Source: Flavobacteriales bacterium UBA5692
GTDB lineage: Bacteria; Bacteroidota; Bacteroidia; Flavobacteriales_D; Sanyastnellaceae
Assembly (NCBI GenBank): GCA_002420235.1
Contig: DIHQ01000141.1
Coordinates: 1 to 5,395 of the forward strand
Direction of reading: 5' to 3'
Length of the DNA stretch: 5,395 nt
In this document: piece by piece, positions 1 through 5,395 of the stretch
Position numbering within the stretch: position 1 is the first letter of the stretch
Layout of the letters: the number at the start of each line of letters is the position of its first letter
Position numbers and translations under genes: made by a program
The notes under the pieces: generated by a model
What the model saw: the letters and a program-made list of their open reading frames with translations, nothing else
The model's database searches: none
Told to the model about the DNA's origin: nothing

Positions 1-751
1 TGAGACGGGTTACCTCAATGGTTGGGGATGGCCAGTTCGCAATACAGCAATCACACGTATGACTGAAGGATATGCTGTAGGGCACTTTGTTGGCTATGAG
101 TCAGATGGTATTTTTCAAGAATTGGGAGATATCTACCGTCATGTAAATGCTGACGGAACCATGCTACAGCCCAATGCAAAGCCTGGGGATATTAGATTCC
201 TTGATTCGAATGGAGATGGTATTATTAACTCTGACGATCTCACCGATATCGGCAGCCCTTGGCCAAAGCACATCATCGGACTGAGCACAAACGTTTCCTA
301 CAAAAACTTTTACGCCAGCGCCATTCTTTCAACCCAAATCGGCCACGAAATCTACCGCACATACGAACGATCAGACGTAACCTTTTCCAACTTCCAGAGT
401 TTCTGGTTGGATAGATGGACTCCTGAAAATCCCAGCGCAGATCTACCTCGTTTAACGTCCACAGATCCAAACAATAATCAACGCCCTTCAGATTTCTACC
501 TCGAAGATGGAACGTTCCTTCGTTTACGGAATCTTCAAATAGGGTGGAATTTACCCGCGAAGATGTTGCAGAAGTTCAAGATGAAAGAGGCCAAGGTCTA
601 CATTACCGGCAACAATCTTCTCACTTTTACGAACTACCGCGGATTCGACCCCGATATTGGCACGAGTGGCTGGATTTTAGATACAGGGATTGACAAGGGT
701 TTCTATCCAAACAATCGCTCGTTCGGTGCGGGCCTAAACGTTTCATTCTAA
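1..751 (+). CDS. SusC-like TonB-dependent outer-membrane transporter, C-terminal part (5' end outside window)
   Basis: This is the last 249 codons of a SusC/RagA-type TonB-dependent transporter, the outer-membrane barrel that imports oligosaccharides using TonB energy. The frame is open from nt 2, so the Met at nt 59 is an internal residue and not the start. Family proteins are usually about 1000 residues, so roughly the last quarter is present. Visible hallmarks are a calcium-loop-like DSNGDGIINSDD (residues 68-79 counted from nt 2), then IGSPWPKHIIGLSTNVSYKN, which is the typical Asp-rich loop leading into a barrel strand. There are alternating aromatic strands (NFYASAILS, FLRLRNLQIGWNLP, AKVYITGNNLLTFTNY), and the protein ends on a beta-signal-like strand with terminal Phe (GAGLNVSF). 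The SusD gene begins 12 bp downstream, as is standard for SusCD pairs. The TonB box, plug and signal peptide are not visible. The family call is firm; the substrate is unknown. Confidence 0.95.
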   Translation, partial: ETGYLNGWGWPVRNTAITRMTEGYAVGHFVGYESDGIFQELGDIYRHVNADGTMLQPNAKPGDIRFLDSNGDGIINSDDLTDIGSPWPKHIIGLSTNVSYKNFYASAILSTQIGHEIYRTYERSDVTFSNFQSFWLDRWTPENPSADLPRLTSTDPNNNQRPSDFYLEDGTFLRLRNLQIGWNLPAKMLQKFKMKEAKVYITGNNLLTFTNYRGFDPDIGTSGWILDTGIDKGFYPNNRSFGAGLNVSF

Positions 752-763
752 AGCTCAGTACGC

Positions 764-2407
764 ATGATTAAGAACCTACGCAACGCAACGCTCCTTCTGA
801 CTTTCGCTTTGAGCTTGGGAGCCTGTAAAAAAGACCGACTCAATGTTGACCCTGTCAATCAAGTTCTATCGAGTAATTATTATCAAACCGAGCTACATGT
901 GGCTGAAGCCCTCATTGGAGCTTACGACCCAGTAGGTTGGACCATGGCCTTTGGGCAGTGGATATCGCCTGTTATGTTCGGGGAGATTCGTTCCGATAAC
1001 GCCAATGCAGGTGGCGATCCTTCAAACAATGACCAGCCCGGTTGGCAGGAGTTCGACGACTTCACAAATACGAACACCAATACGGTGATTCACCCACTCT
1101 ATCGTCGAAGCTACATTGGGATTAATCGCGTCAATTCCCTTTTAAGTAATGTGGACACAAGCAATCCCGAATTATCCTCGGATGCGGTCCAAGTCTACCT
1201 AGCGGAAGCAAAGTTCCTAAGAGCATTTTACCACTTCGAAGTCTTTCGACACTTTGGACCGATTCCAGTAATAACCGAAGAGCTGGCTCCTGATGTCGTT
1301 GATCTCGAGCGAAACACCCTATCTGAAGTAATGCAGCAAATCGTCACCGATTGTGAAGATGCGGCCGCAGTGCTTCCCCTCTTACCTGCGTCAGGCCAAG
1401 AAGGACGAGCAACCAAGGGCGCGGCTTTAGCTCTTATGGGTAAAGCCTATTTATACTGGGCCGATCTCAGTGGCGATGATCCCATTTTATTTGATGAAGC
1501 AGCTTCTGCTTTCCAAGAAGTCTTTGACCTGGGAATTTACGATTTAGTGGATGACTTGAATTCGCTCTACACGCAAGGCACACGGAACACATCAGAAGCG
1601 GTCTTCGAAATCCAACACAACCCTCTCTACCAAAGCGACTGGTACTGGTATGAAGGAATTGATGGTAATGGCATCATTCAATTGTGTGGAATTCGGGGGC
1701 TTTGTGCCGAACATCCGACTTACGAGGCCGGATGGGGATTCATGTCTGTCACAGAAGGACTGTATAATCACTTTCTTGACGATGACCACTACCGTCGTGA
1801 TGCAGCCATCGCATCTGAAGCGAGTTTGGAGCAGGACATGATTGATGCGGGACTTTCCTGTGATCCCATCATTGACGCAACCCAAAATAATCCCATTGAT
1901 TACACCGGTTATTTCCAAAAGAAATACCAGAACTTCAAGGCATTTGCAGGAACCAATGTAAATGGAGGAAATGAGCACCTTACAAAAGCCTTAAACACTC
2001 ACTATTTGCGGTATGCAGATGTATTGCTCATGCTCGCTGAGTCTCTTCTCAGAGGTTCTAGCGACAACGTAGGTGACGCGATGTACTACGTGGACATAGT
2101 TCGAGAGAGAGCGGTGGGCCCGGGTGATAATGGAGGAATATTCCGCACTTCATCACAATTGATGGTTGACGAAGGAATGACCTTGCAAGAAGTAATTTGG
2201 TACGAGCGCAGGGCTGAGATGGCCTGTGAGGGAGACCGTTGGACAGATCTCGTTCGCTCAGGACGTGCAGAAGCAAGTTTGTTTGAGGGTGACGGAGATA
2301 AAGAAGCAAACTTCAACGTAGATCATTTATGGCTTCCCATTGCACTTGAAGAAACGGTATTGGCTAACGGAATTACTACTTATCCAGACGCCTCACTTTT
2401 TAATTGA
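764..2407 (+). CDS. SusD/RagB-like glycan-binding outer-membrane lipoprotein
   Basis: Complete 547-residue protein, the usual SusD length. It caps the SusC transporter and binds its glycan at the cell surface. The N-terminus is a lipoprotein signal peptide: basic MIKNLRN, hydrophobic core, lipobox LGAC with lipidated Cys21, then KKDR. SusD hallmarks in order: AEAKFLRAFYHFEVFRHFGP (147-166), the TPR helix GRATKGAALALMGKAYLYWA (214-233), SEAVFEIQ (277-284), RYADVLLMLAESL (416-428), ERRAEMACEGDRWTDLVR (481-498) and LWLPI (522-526) near the C-terminus. The variable middle, about 290-400, is rich in aromatics (W293-Y-W-Y296) and has Cys308 and Cys314; this is where glycan contacts would be expected. 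The start is supported by the signal peptide and by the 12 bp gap after the upstream stop. No Shine-Dalgarno sequence is visible, which is normal in Bacteroidota. The gene is probably translated from the same mRNA as its neighbours. The ligand cannot be read from sequence. Confidence 0.97.
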   Translation: MIKNLRNATLLLTFALSLGACKKDRLNVDPVNQVLSSNYYQTELHVAEALIGAYDPVGWTMAFGQWISPVMFGEIRSDNANAGGDPSNNDQPGWQEFDDFTNTNTNTVIHPLYRRSYIGINRVNSLLSNVDTSNPELSSDAVQVYLAEAKFLRAFYHFEVFRHFGPIPVITEELAPDVVDLERNTLSEVMQQIVTDCEDAAAVLPLLPASGQEGRATKGAALALMGKAYLYWADLSGDDPILFDEAASAFQEVFDLGIYDLVDDLNSLYTQGTRNTSEAVFEIQHNPLYQSDWYWYEGIDGNGIIQLCGIRGLCAEHPTYEAGWGFMSVTEGLYNHFLDDDHYRRDAAIASEASLEQDMIDAGLSCDPIIDATQNNPIDYTGYFQKKYQNFKAFAGTNVNGGNEHLTKALNTHYLRYADVLLMLAESLLRGSSDNVGDAMYYVDIVRERAVGPGDNGGIFRTSSQLMVDEGMTLQEVIWYERRAEMACEGDRWTDLVRSGRAEASLFEGDGDKEANFNVDHLWLPIALEETVLANGITTYPDASLFN

Positions 2408-2435
2408 TAACACAACACATTTTAAATCTAATCCA

Positions 2436-4139
2436 ATGAACTTGAAAAACTTTTCTTATGTGCTTGGTTTCGCCTTGTTGGCGGGACTCGTCATGGCCGG
2501 ATGCGGGAAAGAGGATGAAGAAGATCCCGGTGCTGCAATAGCCACCTTTCAATACGAAATCAATCCAGAGAATTGGGCTGAGGTCACTTTCATGAATTAT
2601 TCTCTAAATGCGAGCACTTTTGCATGGGACTTTGGAGACGGAAATACGAGCACAGACACGAATCCCATTCACACCTACTCAGGCGGTGGCTCATATGATG
2701 TTACGTTGACTGCAACCGGTGCATCAGGGTCCGCCTCTCGCACCGAAACAATCAGCATTGTGGATCCAAATACGGCAGGTCAGTTCTTATCCGGCTCGAG
2801 CGGGAAGACGTGGTACCTTGATCGCGAGGGGATAGCGATGGGTATCGGTCCAGGTGCCGGCGATGTTTCATGGTGGTCATTTGGAGGAGTAACTCCGTTG
2901 GGTGAGCGCCCTTGTATTCTTGACGATTCCTTCACATTCAATCCCGACGGGACTTGGATCAAAAATACAGCTGGAACTTTATTTGTTGATTCCGACGCGA
3001 ACGGAGGATGGCTAGGTAACAGCTTTGAGACGTGCTACGATGAAAGCACTCCAGACCTCTTCACAGGTCCAAACGGAGAGGATTTGAGTGCCTTTGCGGA
3101 CGGCGGTGATTACACATACAATTTCGACCCTGCCCAAGGAATGATTACCGTCGAAGGCTTTGGCGCATACATCGGTCTAGCTCAGAAAACCAATAACGGC
3201 GACTCTTACATTCCTGTTGCGACGAAAATGTATACCGTACTGAGCATGGAAACCGGAGCTACCTCAGACCGCATGGAACTCGCGCTTGTCATGGGTGACG
3301 GTTCTGCTTGGACTTTTTACCTCGTTCATTACCACGATGCCAGTGATTTGCCTCCTATTCCAATTGCTGGTCCAGCGGCCAGTTTTAGCTATGTAAAGGA
3401 GGGTACTACTGTAACGTTCACCAATACTTCCAACAATGCAACCTCTGCAAATTGGGACTTTGGTGACGGGAATTTCAGTACGGATTACAATCCTGTTCAC
3501 ACGTATTCAGCAGATGGGAACTATACAGTTACATTAACCGTGAGCGATAACGATTTCAATACGGATGAGGCGTCGTCAACCATTACAATCAGTTCGGCGA
3601 TTTTCACAGCCGAGGACTTGTCGAGTGCTGATGGGAAAATCTGGCGATTAGACGGTGAAGGTTCATACTACGTTGGTCCAGATCAAGGCAGCGGAGCGTA
3701 CTGGGGTGGTGTCGATGCTGCAGGTGTTGTCGAGCGCTACTGTCAGATGGATGACGAATTCATCTTTTACGACGATGGAACATTTATCATAGATACGCAA
3801 GGAGATGTATGGGCGGAGAGTTACATGGGGGGCAATGATGAATGCCTTCAAGATGAAGATCTCAGTGCGCCATTTGACGTTTATGGATCTGGCGAGCACT
3901 CTTTTTCTGTGACAGGTGCTGATATTACGGTTAATGGACTTGGTGCATACGTAGGATTCAACAAAGCCTATAACGGTGTCGAATTACCTTCCGACGGCTC
4001 AGGCACTCCTGCTTCAAGCATAACTTATGAAGTATACGAGTACAATGATGTGGACGGCATTCAGCGTCTAACGATTACTGTAGCCTATGGATCGGAAACT
4101 GACCCTGATTATTGGAACATGAGGATGATTTCGGAATAA
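2436..4139 (+). CDS. PKD-repeat surface lipoprotein, probable surface glycan-binding protein of the PUL
   Basis: I place the start at nt 2436, giving 567 residues. An in-frame ATG at 2340 would overlap the SusD gene and put 32 residues ahead of a perfect signal peptide. From 2436 there is MNLKNF, a hydrophobic core and lipobox VMAGC with lipidated Cys23, followed by GKEDEED. That acidic stretch resembles the Bacteroidota lipoprotein export signal for surface display. PKD domain 1 spans about 34-110 (core WDFGDGN at 64-70, NPIHTY at 76-81) and beta-rich module 1 about 113-300. PKD domain 2 spans about 314-386 (WDFGDGN at 340-346, NPVHTY at 352-357) and module 2 about 388-566. Both modules share GK-x-W-x-LD, an aromatic GxGP-like stretch, CxxDDxFxF and GxGAYxG. 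No catalytic motif is recognisable. The gene lies 28 bp after SusD, the usual place for a surface glycan-binding protein. The binding role is inferred from context; PKD domains alone are structural. Confidence 0.85.
   Translation: MNLKNFSYVLGFALLAGLVMAGCGKEDEEDPGAAIATFQYEINPENWAEVTFMNYSLNASTFAWDFGDGNTSTDTNPIHTYSGGGSYDVTLTATGASGSASRTETISIVDPNTAGQFLSGSSGKTWYLDREGIAMGIGPGAGDVSWWSFGGVTPLGERPCILDDSFTFNPDGTWIKNTAGTLFVDSDANGGWLGNSFETCYDESTPDLFTGPNGEDLSAFADGGDYTYNFDPAQGMITVEGFGAYIGLAQKTNNGDSYIPVATKMYTVLSMETGATSDRMELALVMGDGSAWTFYLVHYHDASDLPPIPIAGPAASFSYVKEGTTVTFTNTSNNATSANWDFGDGNFSTDYNPVHTYSADGNYTVTLTVSDNDFNTDEASSTITISSAIFTAEDLSSADGKIWRLDGEGSYYVGPDQGSGAYWGGVDAAGVVERYCQMDDEFIFYDDGTFIIDTQGDVWAESYMGGNDECLQDEDLSAPFDVYGSGEHSFSVTGADITVNGLGAYVGFNKAYNGVELPSDGSGTPASSITYEVYEYNDVDGIQRLTITVAYGSETDPDYWNMRMISE
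2535..3371 (+). repeat. First PKD + beta-module unit of the tandem internal duplication
   Basis: This encodes residues 34-312 of the PKD lipoprotein. It holds PKD 1 (WDFGDGN then NPIHTY), then a module with SSGKTWYLDREG (121-132), GIGPGAGDVSWW (136-147), RPCILDDSFTFNPDGTW (158-174), a second Cys at 200, ITVEGFGAYIGL (237-248) and a final strand pair, MELALVMGD and WTFYLVHYH. Nearly every motif recurs in the second unit about 276 residues later, in the same order. The DNA of the two units has diverged strongly, so the duplication is old. Confidence 0.85.
3375..4136 (+). repeat. Second PKD + beta-module unit of the tandem internal duplication
   Basis: This encodes residues 314-567. It holds PKD 2 (WDFGDGN then NPVHTY), then SADGKIWRLDGEG (397-409), YYVGPDQGSGAYWGG (411-425), RYCQMDDEFIFYDDGTF (434-450), a second Cys at 470, ITVNGLGAYVGF (497-508) and a closing strand pair. 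W64 pairs with W340 and Cys160 with Cys436 (offset 276), while Cys200 pairs with Cys470 after small deletions. This unit is shorter, with deletions in the loop between the two cysteines and near the C-terminus. Confidence 0.85.
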
Positions 4140-4159
4140 CCAGTATGTGACAAAAAACA

Positions 4160-4193
4160 AAAAAGGGAATCTGCATCAGCAGATTCCCTTTTT
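4160..4193. terminator. Bidirectional Rho-independent terminator between convergent genes
   Basis: A perfect 15-bp inverted repeat (4160-4174 against 4179-4193) closes a four-base ATCA loop. The stem core GGGAATCTGC / GCAGATTCCC is extended by five A:T pairs. The top strand ends in a T-run and the A-rich 4152-4164 provides a T-run on the bottom strand. It can therefore terminate the SusCD/PKD operon on one side and the reverse-strand gene on the other. It lies 20 bp past the forward stop codon and 24 bp past the reverse one. Confidence 0.93.
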
Positions 4194-4217
4194 CTATTCA
4201 TAGGATTACTATGAAGC

Positions 4218-5395
4218 CTATTCCGGCACCTTGATGAACCTTCCTATATCAACTGTCTCATCCTCGCGAAGGATGAATACATTGTACAGACCAGCTGCCC
4301 AGTCGCTCACATCAATTTGCTCCTGGATGGTTGAGACATCGCGAAAGACTTGGCCATATACCGGTCGCCCGCGGTTATCGTATATGCTCAGCGTGAGGTC
4401 TTGACGAAAGAACAATCCAAATGCGATATTCACTTGATTAACTGTTGGATTCGGGTAAACATGAACAGTTTGGAAAGTGAAGTCAAACGTCGTGTCGTCG
4501 TCATCTTCTTCAACTTCGCCAAGGTATTCAAACTCAATCCAGTTCATATTGAATGGCGCAGCTGTAACGAGAACGCGCAATTGACATTCACCTGATGCAT
4601 TTAAGGAAACGGATTCCGTTGTTGTCTGCCATTCTTGCCAGTCACCTGTAGCTGGAAATTCCGCAGCACAAACAAAGGTGTTGATCCCACTTTCGCGAAG
4701 AAGTACCAATTCCACACTTCCATCACTTTGTGACGCTGTGCGGAAGGAGATATTATAATCACCGCTGTACAAGACATTCACATCATAAAGCATGTAGTCT
4801 CCTGGATCGAGGTACCCAACATTAAGACCTCCGCCAACATCGGAAGTATTTTCAAGCTCCACTCCCTGAGCCTCAACAAAATTTTCAACTTCAATCCACC
4901 CGGGAATAGTGTATACAAAATCAAGGGTATTGTCCACGTGCTCTTGAGTAAAATTCTGCAGATTACCGTCTTCGTTCGCTTCAATGGAAGAGCCCGAATA
5001 GGATATGGTCAAATCTTGAGATGCAAGGAGCAAATCATCCATCTCAAACACAATGGTTTGGTCATTTTCTAAGCTCATTCCAAATGCACTGAAAGCCAAC
5101 GGTTGTCCGCTGTCGAAAATCTGAAAATCTGTTGATTGTGCGATTAATGGCTGAGCGATAGGTTTGTTCAAGGTTAATGCAATTTGTTCTGGATTCAGCG
5201 TTCTTGCCGTTAGAAATGCCATGTCAACTTCATCTGCTGTCACACCCGTAAATGCGAATTCAAAACTGCCGAGATTAAAGCCAGATTGGTCAGCAAAAAA
5301 TCGTACTTTCTGCTCACCTTCAAGCAACAACACATCCTCAATAACAACGTTTGACCAGTTTTCTAAACCGCCAGTTGTCTGCACATTGATTGAAG
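4218..5395 (-). CDS. T9SS-secreted CBM6-containing protein, C-terminal part (probable glycoside hydrolase; 5' end outside window)
   Basis: The last 391 codons of a larger reverse-strand gene; the frame is open to the window edge, so the GTG at 5384 is an internal Val. Numbering from the codon at 5393: residues 1-50 are the end of a CBM6-like carbohydrate-binding domain (TTGGLENWSNV, then GFNLGSFEF). Residues 56-159 are an Ig/SwmB-like domain (IALTLNKPI, then LTISYSGSSIEANEDGNLQNF in outline). Residues 162-292 are a complete CBM6-like domain. Residues 293-301 are an acidic linker (EVEEDDDD), and 308-391 are a type A T9SS sorting domain. The protein should be exported by Sec, carried across the outer membrane by T9SS, and anchored or released. 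Such C-terminal layouts are common in Bacteroidota polysaccharide-degrading enzymes, but no catalytic domain is in view, so the enzyme class is unknown. Its position beside a PUL suggests action on the same glycan. Its promoter lies outside the window. Confidence 0.9.
   Translation of the reverse strand, partial: SINVQTTGGLENWSNVVIEDVLLLEGEQKVRFFADQSGFNLGSFEFAFTGVTADEVDMAFLTARTLNPEQIALTLNKPIAQPLIAQSTDFQIFDSGQPLAFSAFGMSLENDQTIVFEMDDLLLASQDLTISYSGSSIEANEDGNLQNFTQEHVDNTLDFVYTIPGWIEVENFVEAQGVELENTSDVGGGLNVGYLDPGDYMLYDVNVLYSGDYNISFRTASQSDGSVELVLLRESGINTFVCAAEFPATGDWQEWQTTTESVSLNASGECQLRVLVTAAPFNMNWIEFEYLGEVEEDDDDTTFDFTFQTVHVYPNPTVNQVNIAFGLFFRQDLTLSIYDNRGRPVYGQVFRDVSTIQEQIDVSDWAAGLYNVFILREDETVDIGRFIKVPE
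4221..4472 (-). other. Type A T9SS C-terminal sorting domain (Por secretion tail)
   Basis: The last 84 residues show the family's three conserved blocks: VYPNPTVNQVNIAF near the start, LTLSIYDNRGRPVYG in the middle, and WAAGLYNVFIL followed by GRFIKVPE at the end. In known systems this domain directs the folded protein through the T9SS outer-membrane translocon and is usually cleaved by the sortase PorU. The terminus KVPE has Pro-Glu after the conserved Lys-Val, a slight departure from the more usual short basic ending. Confidence 0.93.
4518..4910 (-). other. CBM6-like carbohydrate-binding domain, complete
   Basis: About 131 residues with the CBM6 signature in order: IPGWIEVENF at the start, DVGGGLNVGYLDPGDYMLYD, NVLYSGDYNISFRTAS, a DWQEWQTT stretch, and PFNMNWIEFEY at the end. 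In characterised CBM6 domains the aromatic in the GD-(Y/W)-x-x-Y region, the second W of the WQxW motif and the Asn in the final strand line the binding cleft. Equivalents of all three are present, so sugar binding is likely. The ligand is not predictable; family members bind beta-glucans, xylans, agarose and others. Confidence 0.85.
4917..5228 (-). other. Ig/SwmB-like beta-sandwich domain between the two CBM6 domains
   Basis: About 104 residues with the pattern of bacterial Ig-like domains often found in large secreted proteins: IALTLNKPI (strand plus Pro), DFQIFDSGQPLAFSAFGMS, TIVFEMDDLLLASQDLTISY, then the SGSSIEANEDGNLQNF ending, which is close to the SwmB-type 'SYTG..I.. DG..L..F' pattern I recall. 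The likely role is structural, spacing the two CBM6 domains. The assignment rests on pattern recall, not on a profile search. Confidence 0.6.
5244..5395 (-). other. CBM6-like domain, C-terminal part only
   Basis: The first 50 visible residues read like the last third of a CBM6: SINVQTTGGLENWSNV (the WQxW-type region, here with L before ENW), VLLLEGEQKVRFFAD, then SGFNLGSFEFAFTG as the final strand. The Asn of the last strand is conserved, but the position held by a Trp in the second domain (NWIEF) is Ser here (GSFEF). The domain start lies beyond the window edge. Confidence 0.75.

Noticed and set aside
59..751. A separate 230-residue protein beginning at the Met at nt 59
   Set aside because: The frame is open upstream to nt 2 and the sequence is the C-terminal barrel of a SusC protein, so this Met is internal.
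1592..1978. 128-codon antisense open frame inside the SusD gene
   Set aside because: It lies entirely opposite a well-conserved gene, its translation has no recognisable domain, and nothing nearby suggests independent expression; it is a shadow of the coding strand.
2340..2435. Longer start for the PKD lipoprotein, adding 32 residues and overlapping the SusD gene
   Set aside because: The added residues are the +frame reading of the SusD 3' end and would bury an otherwise perfect lipoprotein signal peptide that starts at nt 2436.
2408..2435. Promoter or riboswitch between SusD and the PKD lipoprotein
   Set aside because: Only 28 bp are available, with no -33/-7 (TTG / TAnnTTTG) Bacteroidota promoter and no hairpin; cotranscription is simpler.
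3264..3500. Short reverse-strand frames within the PKD lipoprotein gene (also 2780-2962 and 3663-3899)
   Set aside because: All are opposite a strong coding frame with repeat-conserved motifs; no signal or domain supports them.
4350..4595. 81-codon forward frame opposite the T9SS sorting domain
   Set aside because: The reverse strand encodes clear T9SS and CBM6 motifs across this stretch; the forward translation is featureless.
5382..5384. GTG at 5384 as the true start of the reverse-strand gene
   Set aside because: It falls inside a CBM6-like domain whose strands continue upstream in frame (SIN before Val), and there is no signal peptide, which a T9SS cargo needs.

Overview
The window holds the 3' end of a polysaccharide utilization locus (PUL) of a Bacteroidota bacterium. 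The diagnostic signs are a SusC/SusD pair, lipoproteins with Bacteroidota-type export signals, a type IX secretion (T9SS) C-terminal sorting domain, and start codons without Shine-Dalgarno sequences. GC content looks moderate by eye, and the domain types resemble those of marine or aquatic Flavobacteriia and related Bacteroidota. Genus and family cannot be fixed from this sequence.

Layout of the forward strand: (1) nt 1-751 is the C-terminal quarter of a SusC-like TonB-dependent outer-membrane transporter. (2) After 12 bp, nt 764-2407 is a complete SusD-like glycan-binding lipoprotein. (3) After 28 bp, nt 2436-4139 is a complete 567-residue lipoprotein made of two tandem copies of a PKD domain plus a beta-rich module, probably a surface glycan-binding protein. 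The three genes are tightly spaced and very likely cotranscribed from a promoter upstream of the window. Nt 4160-4193 is a near-ideal hairpin with an A-run before it and a T-run after it, so it can stop transcription from both sides.

Reverse strand: nt 4218-5395 is the C-terminal part of a large secreted protein converging on the operon. It carries the end of one CBM6-like domain, an Ig/SwmB-like domain, a complete CBM6-like domain, an acidic linker and a type A T9SS sorting domain. Its N-terminus, where any catalytic domain would lie, is outside the window.

Working model (inference): the T9SS protein, probably a glycoside hydrolase, cuts a polysaccharide at the cell surface; the PKD lipoprotein and SusD capture the oligosaccharides; and SusC imports them. 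A beta-1,3-glucan such as laminarin is a reasonable guess, because SusCD plus a PKD lipoprotein plus CBM6 enzymes is a recurring layout of laminarin loci. Nothing in the window proves the substrate. I see no RNA genes, CRISPR, insertion sequences or unprecedented system; the most interesting part is the duplicated PKD lipoprotein.
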